From NCBI RefSeq assembly GCF_900086725.1, contig NZ_LT574838.1, forward strand, positions 760,859-824,858: a stretch of DNA of 64,000 bases, written 5' to 3'. Source of the stretch: Bariatricus massiliensis. GTDB lineage: Bacteria; Bacillota; Clostridia; Lachnospirales; Lachnospiraceae. Shown here one piece after another: positions 7,957 through 17,293 of the stretch. Made by a program: the position numbers and the translations under genes. Below the pieces are notes generated by a model. The model saw only the letters and a program-made list of their open reading frames with translations, made no database searches and was not told where the DNA came from. The stretch's first letter is position 1; each line of letters starts with the position of its first letter.

Positions 7957-8946
7957 GTGAATGTAAAGCAAAAAGAAGAGATACAAAAGGAATTTTTCCT
8001 GCAGACAAAAAGCCCTGCGTTTCAAAAATCTCTGGATTATTGTGCTCAGGTTGCTTCCGCCAATTCCAACGTACTGTTAATCGGAGAATCAGGAAGCGGT
8101 AAAGAAGTCGCGGCCAAATATATCCATGCATTGAGCAGCCGTGCGGAAAAGCCATTGGTCTCCGTAAACTGTAATGCATTTACGGAGACTCTTTTGGAGG
8201 CAGAACTTTTCGGCTATGAGCAGGGAGCATTTACCGGGGCCTCGAAAAGCCATACCGGAAAATTTGAGCTGGCCGATCAAGGAACATTTTTTTTGGATGA
8301 AATCGGTGACTTAAATGTAACGACTCAAATCAAGCTTTTGCGCACGATCGAGACGAAGATGGTGGAGCGTATAGGAAGCAATAAGAAACGTCATATTGAA
8401 TTCCGCCTGATTTCAGCGACGAACCGCGATTTGTCCAAAGCTATCATAGACGGTCTCTACCGAGAAGACTTTTTTTATCGAATCAGTACAATCGTAATCA
8501 AGATTCCTGCCCTTCGTGAGCGGAAGGAAGATTTAAAGGATATGATCATGTATTTTTTGGATGAAATGCAGCGGGTGAACCGCATTGAAATTACGCACAT
8601 TGAGCCGGTGGTGTGGGACTTTCTGATGAATTATGAATATCCGGGCAATATCCGGGAATTGAAAAACTTGGCAGAGCGGATGGTCGTTCTGTCAAAAGAC
8701 GGAATCATCACGGAATCAGCGCTTCCAGTTATGTATAACATCGGCAAAAAACCGATTCATGATGTCGTGGACCGGGATTCTGTGGATGACATTGTGAGCT
8801 GGAAGGAGTTTAAAGAGCGGACCGAGAAGGAGTATCTGCAGCATGTACTGCATGTGGTGAATGGGAATGTGGCCGAGGCAGCAAGGAGACTGGGGATTAG
8901 CTCCCGGCAGATATTTAATAAAATTGGGGAGTATGGAATCCGGTAA
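7957..8946 (+). CDS. sigma-54-dependent transcriptional activator (AAA+ enhancer-binding protein)
   Basis: A 329-residue protein starting at GTG 7957 after AGGAGG (7944-7949). It has Walker A GESGSGKE (43-50), the sigma-54 contact loop GAFTGA (90-95), Walker B FFLDE (112-116), arginine-finger region FYRIS, and a C-terminal Fis-type helix-turn-helix (about 302-329, AEAARRLGISSRQIFNKI). It lacks a normal N-terminal sensor domain: only about 20 residues precede the AAA+ core, so its signal input is unknown. It is divergent from the sigma-54 promoter of grdX-grdE-grdB and almost surely drives it. PrdR of the proline reductase system is a precedent for such activators controlling Stickland reductases. 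Confidence 0.93.
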   Translation: MNVKQKEEIQKEFFLQTKSPAFQKSLDYCAQVASANSNVLLIGESGSGKEVAAKYIHALSSRAEKPLVSVNCNAFTETLLEAELFGYEQGAFTGASKSHTGKFELADQGTFFLDEIGDLNVTTQIKLLRTIETKMVERIGSNKKRHIEFRLISATNRDLSKAIIDGLYREDFFYRISTIVIKIPALRERKEDLKDMIMYFLDEMQRVNRIEITHIEPVVWDFLMNYEYPGNIRELKNLAERMVVLSKDGIITESALPVMYNIGKKPIHDVVDRDSVDDIVSWKEFKERTEKEYLQHVLHVVNGNVAEAARRLGISSRQIFNKIGEYGIR

Positions 8947-8973
8947 GAGGGCAACTGAGTGTGCGAAGTATTT

Positions 8974-9007
8974 AAAAAGTCTGGCAACCGAAACTGCCAG
9001 ACTTTTT
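8974..9007. terminator. bidirectional intrinsic terminator
   Basis: AAAAAGTCTGGCA (8974-8986) pairs perfectly with TGCCAGACTTTTT (8995-9007) across an 8-nt loop, giving A and T tracts on both sides. It ends the sigma-54 activator gene on the plus strand and the convergent toxin-like gene (stop at 9061) on the minus strand. Confidence 0.9.
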
Positions 9008-9060
9008 GTCTCATACCTTCTTCTTAATTTACTCATATTACTGTCATTTAGACACCTGTG

Positions 9061-11238
9061 CTACACCTTCAAAGCATGCACTTCCACCCAATCAGACTCT
9101 AGATTCTCATAAACTGCGCGGATATGGAATACGCCCGGACGGGTCAGACTCATCTGATTATGCAGAACCTGAATCCCTCGAGAATAAGATTCCTGCGCCT
9201 CCCAAATAACGGGAACCGGTATCTCCCGTTCTCTCTCGTCATACACCATGACCGTCAGTGTTTCAACCGCCTCCAAGTTGATTACCGCCCCATCTGCTGA
9301 AGTCCTCACCTCTCCGCTTACTGTAATATGTCCTTCCAAAGGCCTTGGATGTACCATCACTTTCACAATCACGGTATGAATGGTATTATTCGTAATCGGT
9401 TTCTCTTCCGCACTGGTATAATAATTATCTCTAATCAGGTATTTGGCATAGACCGTACCTTCTCCGTTTCCTTGAATAAAAGGCATGTTTGTAAGCGGCT
9501 CATGCTCAATCGACGCAACAGATTTATCCAATAGCTTTTCCCCATTCTCATCCACCAGAATCCACTCTCCAAAGCTGCTGTCAAAGCCATAAAATGGTAC
9601 ATTTAATAAATTATACCCCTCTATCTCCCAGTTCTCATGATAAATTCTGTCATCGATACCGATATTATATTCCGGACTACCGTTAATCAGACGTAGTTTG
9701 TCAAGTGTGTAAAGAGGTATGGCCCTCTCAATCTTACTGGAAACACCGATTCCTGTTTCCGTTAATTTAGCGCCCGCTGGAGACATCGGTCTCTTTGTAG
9801 TCAAATTCTCTATCAGCTTCTCCGGCTCCATTTTAGGCTTCACAGGAATAGTTTCTGTCTTCCCATAATTTGATTTTGCCGCACCCTGCTTCAATATGGT
9901 TTCCCAGTTCAGCTCCGTACTCAGTACTCCTTTATTTTTACTTTTTACTTTCGTAAATCCATAAGTCTTTTCGTATCCACTGACTTTAGAATAATTTTTG
10001 TTTCGCATATAAAGATTCTCTGAGGCATCCTCCCCGGCATCCCCCGCCGCCGACGGTGCAAACAGTGTAATAAAGGAGCGCTGGTCATATCCAGCCGTGC
10101 TGAAAGTATGAACGGCAGCATTGTCATCATAGCAAGTCCCGCACATTGAGAATACTGCCACATCGAACTGTATCATCACTGGGCAGTCATAATTCAATGT
10201 CGTAACCGTATTGGTTTTCTGCTGCCGAATCGCCAGCTTCGTGTGCGGGGGCATCACCGTCGTGACACTGGAGCTGTCGTTGATTCCTTTGCTCACGGAC
10301 TCCTCTTTCGAATATGCGGTCCCGATGACCTGCCCAGCCGTAAATTGCAGCTGAAGCGCTGTCTCTCCTCCTTTTAGTACATCTCCAAATTTGTATGAGG
10401 CGCCAATCATCTCGCTGAAACTATACTCTTTTGAATTGGTTATTGTATTTGCCTCTGTCTCTACCTGCGACATTGTAAGCGTCACTGTCTCACTCGAAGC
10501 TTCTCTCCCAGCATTGCAGGCATCATAGTACCTCGCTTCTCCTGAACCGTTATTGGTATATGTAAATCCCGGAATACCTCCCCGCTCAATCGCCTCTTCG
10601 ATGGTCATATTTCCGATTGCCGTATTATACGGCGTACCATCAGACACTACCTTCAGCCTGAAGTTATAGAATGCAAGTCCCAGAACAGTATAGCCGAATT
10701 GGTAAGTCTTCCCGTACCGGTCTCTAATTCCCGCAATTGTATAAAATACTGTCTGCTGCTCCTTCTTATCATGAAACGGTTCCAAAGTCGCCTGATTAAT
10801 AAAGCTCTGTGCTTTCAGCTTTCTTCCAATTAAATCTTCCGCCAGCTTGCCCGCTGCCTGCTCCACTTCATTAAGCGAACTCGTGAGCACTAGTCCAGTA
10901 CTTCCATATTTATCATCACCACTGGTAATACCATGTTTGTTGCAAAGGCATTCAATCATATCGATATAATGCCCTTCTCCATAATCCTTATCCCAGCCGT
11001 TCCCCGCATGATCCCAATAACTGTCAGAATTACTTTTAAAAATCTGGTATGCAAGCTGTGCCCAATTAAAAAGTTGATCACAATTTATCAGAGCGTCCTG
11101 TAAAAAAACGTCCTTCTGGTCCGTGTCTCCCCGTTCCTTACTGTCCTTGTAAAAATCATAACATTCCCGCTCCGGCAGCTGTCCTTCCGCTGGCAGCTTA
11201 ATTGGAGTGACCTCTCCATACTTTCCATATGTTCCCAT
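9061..11238 (-). CDS. aerolysin/ETX-MTX2-like beta-pore-forming protein, large
   Basis: A 725-residue protein. I place the start at the ATG at 11238 because AAAGGAGG lies 7 nt upstream; an ATG 21 nt further up overlaps that site. Residues about 240-365 show the alternating serine/threonine-rich strands typical of aerolysin and ETX/MTX2 proteins, including YSKEESVSKGIND and SSVTTVMPPHTKLAIRQQK, the usual amphipathic stem followed by a VPPHTK-like turn. The N-terminal 230 residues are a likely target-binding part with several aromatic residues. The C-terminal 200 residues look like Ig-type beta domains (LTVMVYDEREREIPVPV, PGVFHIRAVYENLESDWV). No signal peptide is seen. Such proteins form membrane pores; target is unknown. 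It is monocistronic and flanked by a terminator and degenerate DNA. Confidence 0.7.
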   Translation of the reverse strand: MGTYGKYGEVTPIKLPAEGQLPERECYDFYKDSKERGDTDQKDVFLQDALINCDQLFNWAQLAYQIFKSNSDSYWDHAGNGWDKDYGEGHYIDMIECLCNKHGITSGDDKYGSTGLVLTSSLNEVEQAAGKLAEDLIGRKLKAQSFINQATLEPFHDKKEQQTVFYTIAGIRDRYGKTYQFGYTVLGLAFYNFRLKVVSDGTPYNTAIGNMTIEEAIERGGIPGFTYTNNGSGEARYYDACNAGREASSETVTLTMSQVETEANTITNSKEYSFSEMIGASYKFGDVLKGGETALQLQFTAGQVIGTAYSKEESVSKGINDSSSVTTVMPPHTKLAIRQQKTNTVTTLNYDCPVMIQFDVAVFSMCGTCYDDNAAVHTFSTAGYDQRSFITLFAPSAAGDAGEDASENLYMRNKNYSKVSGYEKTYGFTKVKSKNKGVLSTELNWETILKQGAAKSNYGKTETIPVKPKMEPEKLIENLTTKRPMSPAGAKLTETGIGVSSKIERAIPLYTLDKLRLINGSPEYNIGIDDRIYHENWEIEGYNLLNVPFYGFDSSFGEWILVDENGEKLLDKSVASIEHEPLTNMPFIQGNGEGTVYAKYLIRDNYYTSAEEKPITNNTIHTVIVKVMVHPRPLEGHITVSGEVRTSADGAVINLEAVETLTVMVYDEREREIPVPVIWEAQESYSRGIQVLHNQMSLTRPGVFHIRAVYENLESDWVEVHALKV

Positions 11239-11487
11239 GTACGTCCTCCTTTCATGCAATTGTTGATAGGTTATGCGCGCATTTTATTTGGTTAGTACAT
11301 TATATGAAGGTTGTCCGGAAAAATGTATGTGGCATGGAGAATTTATGCTGAAAATCTTGGAAAGATGATAACAGAATACTGAGAATATAGATAAGGAATG
11401 GTTAAAAATTATTGTACATTTGCTGCCCCATAATTGGTATTGAAATATGTTTGGTAATATAATGAACTTAATTTTTTGTTCTTCTGT
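11239..11487. other. AT-rich non-coding spacer upstream of toxin-like gene
   Basis: This 249-bp stretch separates the toxin-like gene from an IS256 remnant. It should hold the promoter of the toxin-like gene, but I see no clear -35/-10 pair with normal spacing. No gene is supported here. Confidence 0.4.
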
Positions 11488-11720
11488 GCAGATGGGTTGA
11501 CCGGTATCAAAGAAGCGATTGGGACAGCGTATCCGAAGACTGAATATCAGCGCTGCATCGTGCATCAGATTCGTAATACCATGAAGTATGTGGCAGATAA
11601 GGACAGAAAGCCGTTTTGTGCAGACCTTTAAACAATCTATCAGGCGCCAACAGAAGAGAATGCACTGGATGCAACTTATCGGAAGCTGAACCGCCAGAGA
11701 AGTGCATTCCCAAGCGACAC
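11488..11720 (+). pseudogene. IS256 (mutator) family transposase remnant
   Basis: The plus strand reads ADGLTGIKEAIGTAYPKTEY then QRCIVHQIRNTMKYVADKD and CADL, a TAA stop, then TIYQAPTEENALDATYRKLN and RQRSAFPSD. This is the internal part of an IS256-family transposase, around its second catalytic aspartate and the conserved QRCIVHQIRN block. The N- and C-terminal parts are missing and a lysine codon has become a stop, so it is dead. No terminal inverted repeats were seen. Confidence 0.8.
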
Positions 11721-11931
11721 ATCTCAAAATATGTCCCCGACCATCCAATCCTAAAACACTCTCTGCCGCATTGTCCATAGTACCAAATCTTGGACTTGGA
11801 CAATCATCAAATGTAATATCAATATCGGGAAGAAATAAGAAGTTATTTGCAAACCTTACGCAGGTTTCAAATATCGAAGCTTTCTCATTCACTAATTTCA
11901 TTTGTTCTTCTGTTAACGTAGTACTTCCATA
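11721..11931 (-). other. orphan coding-like fragment, unrecognised
   Basis: Next to the transposase scrap, the minus strand carries an open stretch reading STTLTEEQMKLVNEKASIFE then FLFLPDIDITFDDCPSPRF and ends by running into the transposase remnant. The composition looks coding, and it may be the 5' part of a gene broken by the insertion. I do not recognise the family. Confidence 0.3.
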
Positions 11932-11942
11932 AAAAAATCATG

Positions 11943-12230
11943 TTAAAACAGCGGCCTCTTATATACGCCATCGCTTACCAGTTTCTTAAAGCTGTCGGCC
12001 ACGGATGCCTTGTCCACTACATTAGTGAAACCAATCCAACGATTTCTTGTTTCAAGCATCTTCACGTATACAGTGCCTTCCTTGATCAGGTTATTGATGA
12101 TAATTGGCAGTAAGTACTTGGCTTTCTGAGGATTCATTCCGCTCTCGGAATCCTCCATTGCTTCGAGGAACTACGCAAAGCCAGTCTTCAGGATATCCGA
12201 GAACTTCAGTGTCAATCCCCACATATTCAT
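11943..12230 (-). pseudogene. C-terminal remnant of a sugar-phosphate nucleotidyltransferase
   Basis: From 12230 the minus strand reads MNMWGLTLKFSDILKTGFA, an in-frame TAG, then FLEAMEDSESGMNPQKAKYL and later IKEGTVYVKML and RWIGFTNVVDKASVADSFKK, ending at 11943. This is the C-terminal end of NDP-sugar nucleotidyltransferases of the kind that end in a short lysine-rich arm. The N-terminal two thirds are gone and the TAG replaces a glutamate-like codon. It abuts the Wzx gene by 3 bp, so the polysaccharide locus probably once extended further. Confidence 0.65.
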
Positions 12231-12232
12231 TT

Positions 12233-13651
12233 CTATCCTTTTTTACGAAATCCTGAAATATATTTTGTAATATAACTTCTAAAAGCCCACAAGAAACTAA
12301 TAAATCCAATAACAATTATTGCATATCTCACACGCATATACTTATATGTGGCAATAAGAATTGCTACAGCAATTCCTGTAACCAAAAGTGCACCAAACAT
12401 AAATAAATCATTGTAAATCTCTACTTTCAATACTTTAGTTGTAATAAAATAATGCAAAAAAAGTAACATAATATAACTACACAAAGTTGTGTACGCTGCA
12501 GCGGTAAATCCGTATATCGGTATAAATATAGCATTTAGTATAATATTCATAACAGCCGCAAGAACAGTTCCGTATGATGTATATTTTGTTTTCTTAAGGT
12601 GCATTTCAACATTTACATAGTGTGTATATACATATTGGCACAATACACCCATTACAATAGGCGCAACGCAATATACACCCGAAGCGTATTTTACTCCGCC
12701 CAAGATTGCTATGGCTTCTGGTGCTAATGCCACACAAGCTAATGAGACATAGCACCCTAAAATAATTACCCACTTTACATTCCTTCTTATCTCCTCGTAC
12801 TTTTTTGCATAGAACGTATCATGAAACCAAGGAAGCCATCCATCAGCAACGGCATTAGTAATTATGGAAATCATCACCCCATAATTATACACAAGACTGT
12901 ATATACCGGCATCTGATGAACCACAAATTTTGGTGATAAATATCCTATCCGATTGAGCAAGTATATTCAGAGATACCGTGTGAATTATAAGTGGACCAGA
13001 CAGTCTTGCACCATATTTCCAGTATTCCTTATTTACATGAAGATTTCCTCGTTTTAAAGATAATATCCAAAACACCGAAGAAAGAATAACAGTAGGGATA
13101 ACAATTCCGATCATTCGATATGTAGCCATATCCCCATCAAAAGTAAACATCAAAATCAGCGATAGTATAACGGTTGACAATGCTATATACCAAGCTATAG
13201 CTATGTTTTCTTTATATTTATACCGGTAACGACATCCATTTTGATAAAAATTAATCGCTGGTGTAAAAAAAAGATATAAGATTAGAAATACAACCCCAAT
13301 AACACTTATTTCCAGAAAATTAGAAATTGATTCTACAAAAAACAAAGTGATTATACTCAAAATTCCAGTAACAAGAGCTGATAAAAGCTGCATTGAACCA
13401 ATATAATCATCTAATTTATCCGGATAATCCAGTTTTGCTCTCCCTATACTATAGGTTAAATTAAGGGTACAGAACGTCAGTAAAATGGAATACCATGAAG
13501 TAAAATTTGAAACTTGACCGTATTCCGATGTGGACATGATTCTTGCAAAAATTGGAGTTGTGATGATTGAAATAGCCTTTACCATAACAGAAGAAACCAC
13601 ATACCAAACACCAGCCTTCAGAGCTGTCCCCTTGCTCGTATCCTCACTCAA
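12233..13651 (-). CDS. oligosaccharide flippase (Wzx-type, MATE/MOP superfamily)
   Basis: A 472-residue protein with about 14 hydrophobic spans. The opening KAGVWYVVSSVMVKAISIIT and TTPIFARIMSTSEYGQVSNF are typical of Wzx flippases, which move lipid-linked repeat units across the membrane. The start is a TTG two bases after the stop of the neuA-like gene, with GGAGG 13 nt upstream inside that gene, so translation is probably coupled. No ATG lies near. It is the last intact gene of the first polysaccharide locus. Confidence 0.87.
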   Translation of the reverse strand: MSEDTSKGTALKAGVWYVVSSVMVKAISIITTPIFARIMSTSEYGQVSNFTSWYSILLTFCTLNLTYSIGRAKLDYPDKLDDYIGSMQLLSALVTGILSIITLFFVESISNFLEISVIGVVFLILYLFFTPAINFYQNGCRYRYKYKENIAIAWYIALSTVILSLILMFTFDGDMATYRMIGIVIPTVILSSVFWILSLKRGNLHVNKEYWKYGARLSGPLIIHTVSLNILAQSDRIFITKICGSSDAGIYSLVYNYGVMISIITNAVADGWLPWFHDTFYAKKYEEIRRNVKWVIILGCYVSLACVALAPEAIAILGGVKYASGVYCVAPIVMGVLCQYVYTHYVNVEMHLKKTKYTSYGTVLAAVMNIILNAIFIPIYGFTAAAYTTLCSYIMLLFLHYFITTKVLKVEIYNDLFMFGALLVTGIAVAILIATYKYMRVRYAIIVIGFISFLWAFRSYITKYISGFRKKG

Positions 13652-13653
13652 TT

Positions 13654-14853
13654 CTACTTCGACGCCTCCTGCAAAATCTTTTCTACAACCTCTCTAATAA
13701 CTCCTCTCCCTCCCTTAGCTTTGGTTACATAATCCGCAGCTGCTTTCACTTGCGGCATTGCATCGGCAGGCGCACATCCTAAACCAACCATTTTAATTGT
13801 ATCCAAGTCATTTATATCGTCCCCCATATAAGCGACATTCTCTAGTTCAACATGAAACTGTTCACAGAGTCTCTTTACAGCGTACACCTTATCCTTACAC
13901 CCCGCTTCAAATATATCCAATTTCAGTTTCTCTGCCCGCCGCCTATTAAGGTCAACAGATTCTGATGTAACAATTCCAGTAATGATGCCTTTTCCATGAA
14001 GTAACGCAAATCCCATACCATCTCTGGTATTGAATTTCTTTAACTCATCTCCATGCTCGGAGTAGTACATTCCTCCATCAGTTAGACACCCATCGCAATC
14101 CGTAAGGAACATCTTGATTTCAGGAACATCTTTCTTTTCTTCAGCAATTATCTTCTCTTCAACCAAACCATTCTTCTGCATCAACGCTTCAATAATGATC
14201 CAGTCACTTGGCTCATCGATTTCAAATGCACTGTCCTCGCACATCTCATAAGCCTTAATGTTGCCAGATACACGGTTCTGATATTTAAGCACATCAAACT
14301 TTGAGGAGATATAAAACGCACCGTTCTCCATCATATACCCGTCAAACTCTTGCCGGCGAGGACGATGGAATACATCGTAATTACTTGGGGAGACATTTCC
14401 CTTCTCATCCTTATCCCATAGGAATCTATACTGGCGAACGACCGAGAGTACAGAATCCGTCCCCTCGGTGTTGAACAGTTCAAATCCACTATCAAGATCG
14501 GCAGCGGTCAACATAGGGGAGGTAGCCTGAACAAGTATGACATTGTCAAACTCATAATTAGCTGCAAACTCAAGCATAGCAAATTCTGTGGAGGCTGTGT
14601 CTGATGCCGACTCCGCACTTCTTCCAATTACCTGTGCCTTAGAGAAAATTTCTGCCTCATCGCCGCACTTGAACGTTTCCACCGTTTCCTTAATCTTATC
14701 ACTGTCCGTGGCAATATACACAACATCTATATACTTACATTGGCATGCAGCCTTTACAGTCCAATAAACAAGCGGCTTACCACAAATAGGCTTTATGTTT
14801 TTCAGAGGTATTGATTTACTTCCGCCCCTTACCGGAATAAATGCTACATTCAT
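13654..14853 (-). CDS. neuA: CMP-nonulosonate synthetase fused to a KdsC-like HAD phosphatase
   Basis: A 399-residue two-domain protein. Residues 1-228 are an acylneuraminate cytidylyltransferase (IPVRGGSKSIPLKNIKPICG, ILVQATSPMLTAADLD), which activates a nonulosonic acid with CTP. Residues 246-399 are a KdsC/HAD phosphatase with nucleophile motif DCDGCLTDGG (252-261) and GDDINDLDTIKMVGLG. The fusion suggests that one protein removes the 9-phosphate from a NeuB product and then makes the CMP-sugar. This is the order of the KDN and vertebrate-like sialic acid routes. GGAGGTG precedes the ATG. A NeuB-like gene lies 2.4 kb upstream in the same locus. Which nonulosonic acid is made is inferred only. 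Confidence 0.88.
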   Translation of the reverse strand: MNVAFIPVRGGSKSIPLKNIKPICGKPLVYWTVKAACQCKYIDVVYIATDSDKIKETVETFKCGDEAEIFSKAQVIGRSAESASDTASTEFAMLEFAANYEFDNVILVQATSPMLTAADLDSGFELFNTEGTDSVLSVVRQYRFLWDKDEKGNVSPSNYDVFHRPRRQEFDGYMMENGAFYISSKFDVLKYQNRVSGNIKAYEMCEDSAFEIDEPSDWIIIEALMQKNGLVEEKIIAEEKKDVPEIKMFLTDCDGCLTDGGMYYSEHGDELKKFNTRDGMGFALLHGKGIITGIVTSESVDLNRRRAEKLKLDIFEAGCKDKVYAVKRLCEQFHVELENVAYMGDDINDLDTIKMVGLGCAPADAMPQVKAAADYVTKAKGGRGVIREVVEKILQEASK

Positions 14854-14870
14854 ATGGCACCTCCACTAAA

Positions 14871-15878
14871 TTACTCATTTAAATTGAAAACTTTATAAAA
14901 TCTTGACATCACAACGTCATATACCTTCTTCAGCCTTTCATTCGACAGTAACTCTGTAATAACTACTGCACCCAAAACAGCAACAAAACAAAACTGTGTA
15001 TTCCATATCACATTCATTTTTTCAAGCACTACCTTCAAAACATCTACAACAAATGGATGAATCAGATATACCAGCAAAGAATTTCTTCCCCACCTTGTCA
15101 AAAACATCCTCTTGTTTGGAACAAGTACTGCGAGTCCTGAAAATATACCCATCGTAAAAAACATAAAGACATACTTGAGCAGACACTCCATTGCAGTAAT
15201 AGGATAGTCATGTGAAGCCCATGTAATATCTGTTATATTATTTTTCAGTAAGAGCAACTCACCAAATACGCATACGCTCATCATGATTATCGCAGTGCTC
15301 TTTTTTACACGAATTTTACCCACAAATTCATTTGAACAGCTTCTTCCCAAATAGAAAATCGGATACAACAATGCAACTCTTCCAAGTGATAGCACCAGCC
15401 ACATATTCTTTCCGATAAACGGTGAAAAGATTGTCAATCCAACGCTAATTGGCAGGAAAACCTTATCAAAAACTGGAATAAAAGCAATAATCCTCATTAT
15501 ACCTAAGCATAAAATGTACCAGTACACATAAGTCGGAATCAAAACATTCAACGCAACCACTGAAACAGTTCTGCGAATTAACGAATATACTACCCACAGC
15601 AAATTAAAAATAAGATATGGTAGGATATAATTTCGCAATATCTTCTTCCATGTCCACTTTTTCTTGCTCAGATACCCGGAAATTAAAATAAACATCGGCA
15701 TGTGAACGCTGTAAATCAAATAATGCAGCATTCCGTATATATTAAGCTCCTTCGATGACTTGCCACCAATCAAGTGACCAAAAACAACTGCCAGAATCAA
15801 AATGCCCTTAATATTATCTAACCATATAATTCTGCTCTGCTCTACTCTGCTCTTAAAGCTTGTCCCAAATTCTCTCAT
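14871..15878 (-). CDS. acyltransferase 3 family membrane protein
   Basis: A 335-residue protein with about 10 membrane spans. The start SRIIWLDNIKGILILAVVFG HLIGG holds the early conserved histidine region of acyltransferase-3 proteins, and GMLHYLIYSVHMPMFILISG holds the next motif. These enzymes O-acetylate or otherwise acylate sugars, usually on surface polymers. It is one of two such genes in this locus and lies 17 bp upstream of the neuA-like gene in the reading direction, so the nonulosonate could be a target. Acceptor unknown. Confidence 0.82.
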   Translation of the reverse strand: MREFGTSFKSRVEQSRIIWLDNIKGILILAVVFGHLIGGKSSKELNIYGMLHYLIYSVHMPMFILISGYLSKKKWTWKKILRNYILPYLIFNLLWVVYSLIRRTVSVVALNVLIPTYVYWYILCLGIMRIIAFIPVFDKVFLPISVGLTIFSPFIGKNMWLVLSLGRVALLYPIFYLGRSCSNEFVGKIRVKKSTAIIMMSVCVFGELLLLKNNITDITWASHDYPITAMECLLKYVFMFFTMGIFSGLAVLVPNKRMFLTRWGRNSLLVYLIHPFVVDVLKVVLEKMNVIWNTQFCFVAVLGAVVITELLSNERLKKVYDVVMSRFYKVFNLNE

Positions 15879-15988
15879 ACATTGTCAACTCTTTTTTGTT
15901 CTTCTATAATCTGGACGTCTTTTAAAAAATGCCAACGTCCTTACCTCACGCCTCTATTTTTATGTCAAACTCAGAATGCTAATCCCAT

Positions 15989-17164
15989 TTAAATTATCAT
16001 CTGAATCTTTGACCAGTTCACCTTAGAAATTTCCCACAATCGATTCTGTGTCTCCATTAGACGCAGACGTGTTCTTTCCGCTTCTTGAATCTGTGTGATC
16101 TCAAATGCCGCTACAATTCTCTCAGTAATTTTTCCATCAGGATCAGTAAGACTGATATACCAATCTGTTGCTTCAATATCTTCCAAAAACCATTTCATTT
16201 TATCATGCGTTCCCAAAGAAAGAATACCGCAATTTAAGCCAAATGGTATCATTTGAGCATGTCCACGCATTCCAATCACGCAATGCATAGCATTATAGAA
16301 CTCATATACCTTCATCGGAAATGCATGCGTAAGATCACAAACAGAATAATGGACCCCCTCTGAATCCATGTAAGGCACAATTTCATTATCGGATGTCGCA
16401 TGAAGGACAATCACAATTTCATACCCCTTATTCTCAATGTCTTTTGCAGCTCTTGCCACTTCTGTACAGATTGTTCTCTTTTTATCACCAAATCTACGTT
16501 CACTTCGGTCAAACGCCATATTTATGGCCACTTTATTTGATATCTTCTTCGGTTTAATCTCATTTCCATAAATTCTACGTATTAGAGTGGTCGTGCATGG
16601 CTGATACACCACCTTTTCTTTTAATTCTTCAGGCAGTAAATTCTTAACTGCATTCACAGATCCCATATTTCGTAAGCCGATAAACCTAGCTTTCTCACAC
16701 AAAGCAACTAAATTGTCAATAAATAATTCACTAGGTTCCTGCCCTTTAAAATAATTGTATCCCACAGAATATAGTAAAACAGGCACAGTAATGTTCTGGA
16801 GTTGTTCTTTGCATATTGACCACTGCCAACCACTAATCCTGTTTTCATTGGTGTCTGGAAGAAACAATCCACCACCACCAATAATCAATGCGTTTGACTT
16901 ATTGATTCTCTGAATAGTCTTCTCAGTCACAGGTTTGTTGATTAAGATAATATTCCAGCCAGTGCGCATATATTTGTTAAAATAGCGTCGAACACATTGT
17001 GATAATACGGTATCTCCAACATTTCCTACATATGGATAAGTAACATGACTAAGTCTCGGAGATACTCCCGTATACGATTCCTTCTGTACATATACCTTCC
17101 CACAAGCTTTGATTGTCATTCGTTTTATCTTATTATATATCTTTCGAGGGGTAATTTTCCTCAT
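15989..17164 (-). CDS. polysaccharide pyruvyl transferase family protein
   Basis: A 391-residue protein with VTYPYVGNVGDTVLSQCVRR near residue 40, ALIIGGGGLFLPDT near 95 and CVIGMRGHAQMIPFGLNCG near 300, the CsaB/WcaK-type pyruvyltransferase pattern. These enzymes usually add pyruvate ketals from PEP to sugars of surface polymers. RGHAQ resembles the active-site histidine motif of the family. AGGAG precedes the ATG. The acceptor in this polymer is unknown. Confidence 0.8.
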   Translation of the reverse strand: MRKITPRKIYNKIKRMTIKACGKVYVQKESYTGVSPRLSHVTYPYVGNVGDTVLSQCVRRYFNKYMRTGWNIILINKPVTEKTIQRINKSNALIIGGGGLFLPDTNENRISGWQWSICKEQLQNITVPVLLYSVGYNYFKGQEPSELFIDNLVALCEKARFIGLRNMGSVNAVKNLLPEELKEKVVYQPCTTTLIRRIYGNEIKPKKISNKVAINMAFDRSERRFGDKKRTICTEVARAAKDIENKGYEIVIVLHATSDNEIVPYMDSEGVHYSVCDLTHAFPMKVYEFYNAMHCVIGMRGHAQMIPFGLNCGILSLGTHDKMKWFLEDIEATDWYISLTDPDGKITERIVAAFEITQIQEAERTRLRLMETQNRLWEISKVNWSKIQMII

Positions 17165-17293
17165 GTTAATCTCCTCTTATATATCATAGTCAAATTATAC
17201 TATCATCCTAAATGATATCTCTTTAAATTACTATACTCAAATACCGTAACTGGAATCAATTGAGATATCTATACGCCCATTATATGTACTACT

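Noticed and set aside
11284..11901. 205-codon minus-strand open frame
   Set aside because: It is antisense to the IS256 transposase remnant over half its length and joins unrelated fragments.
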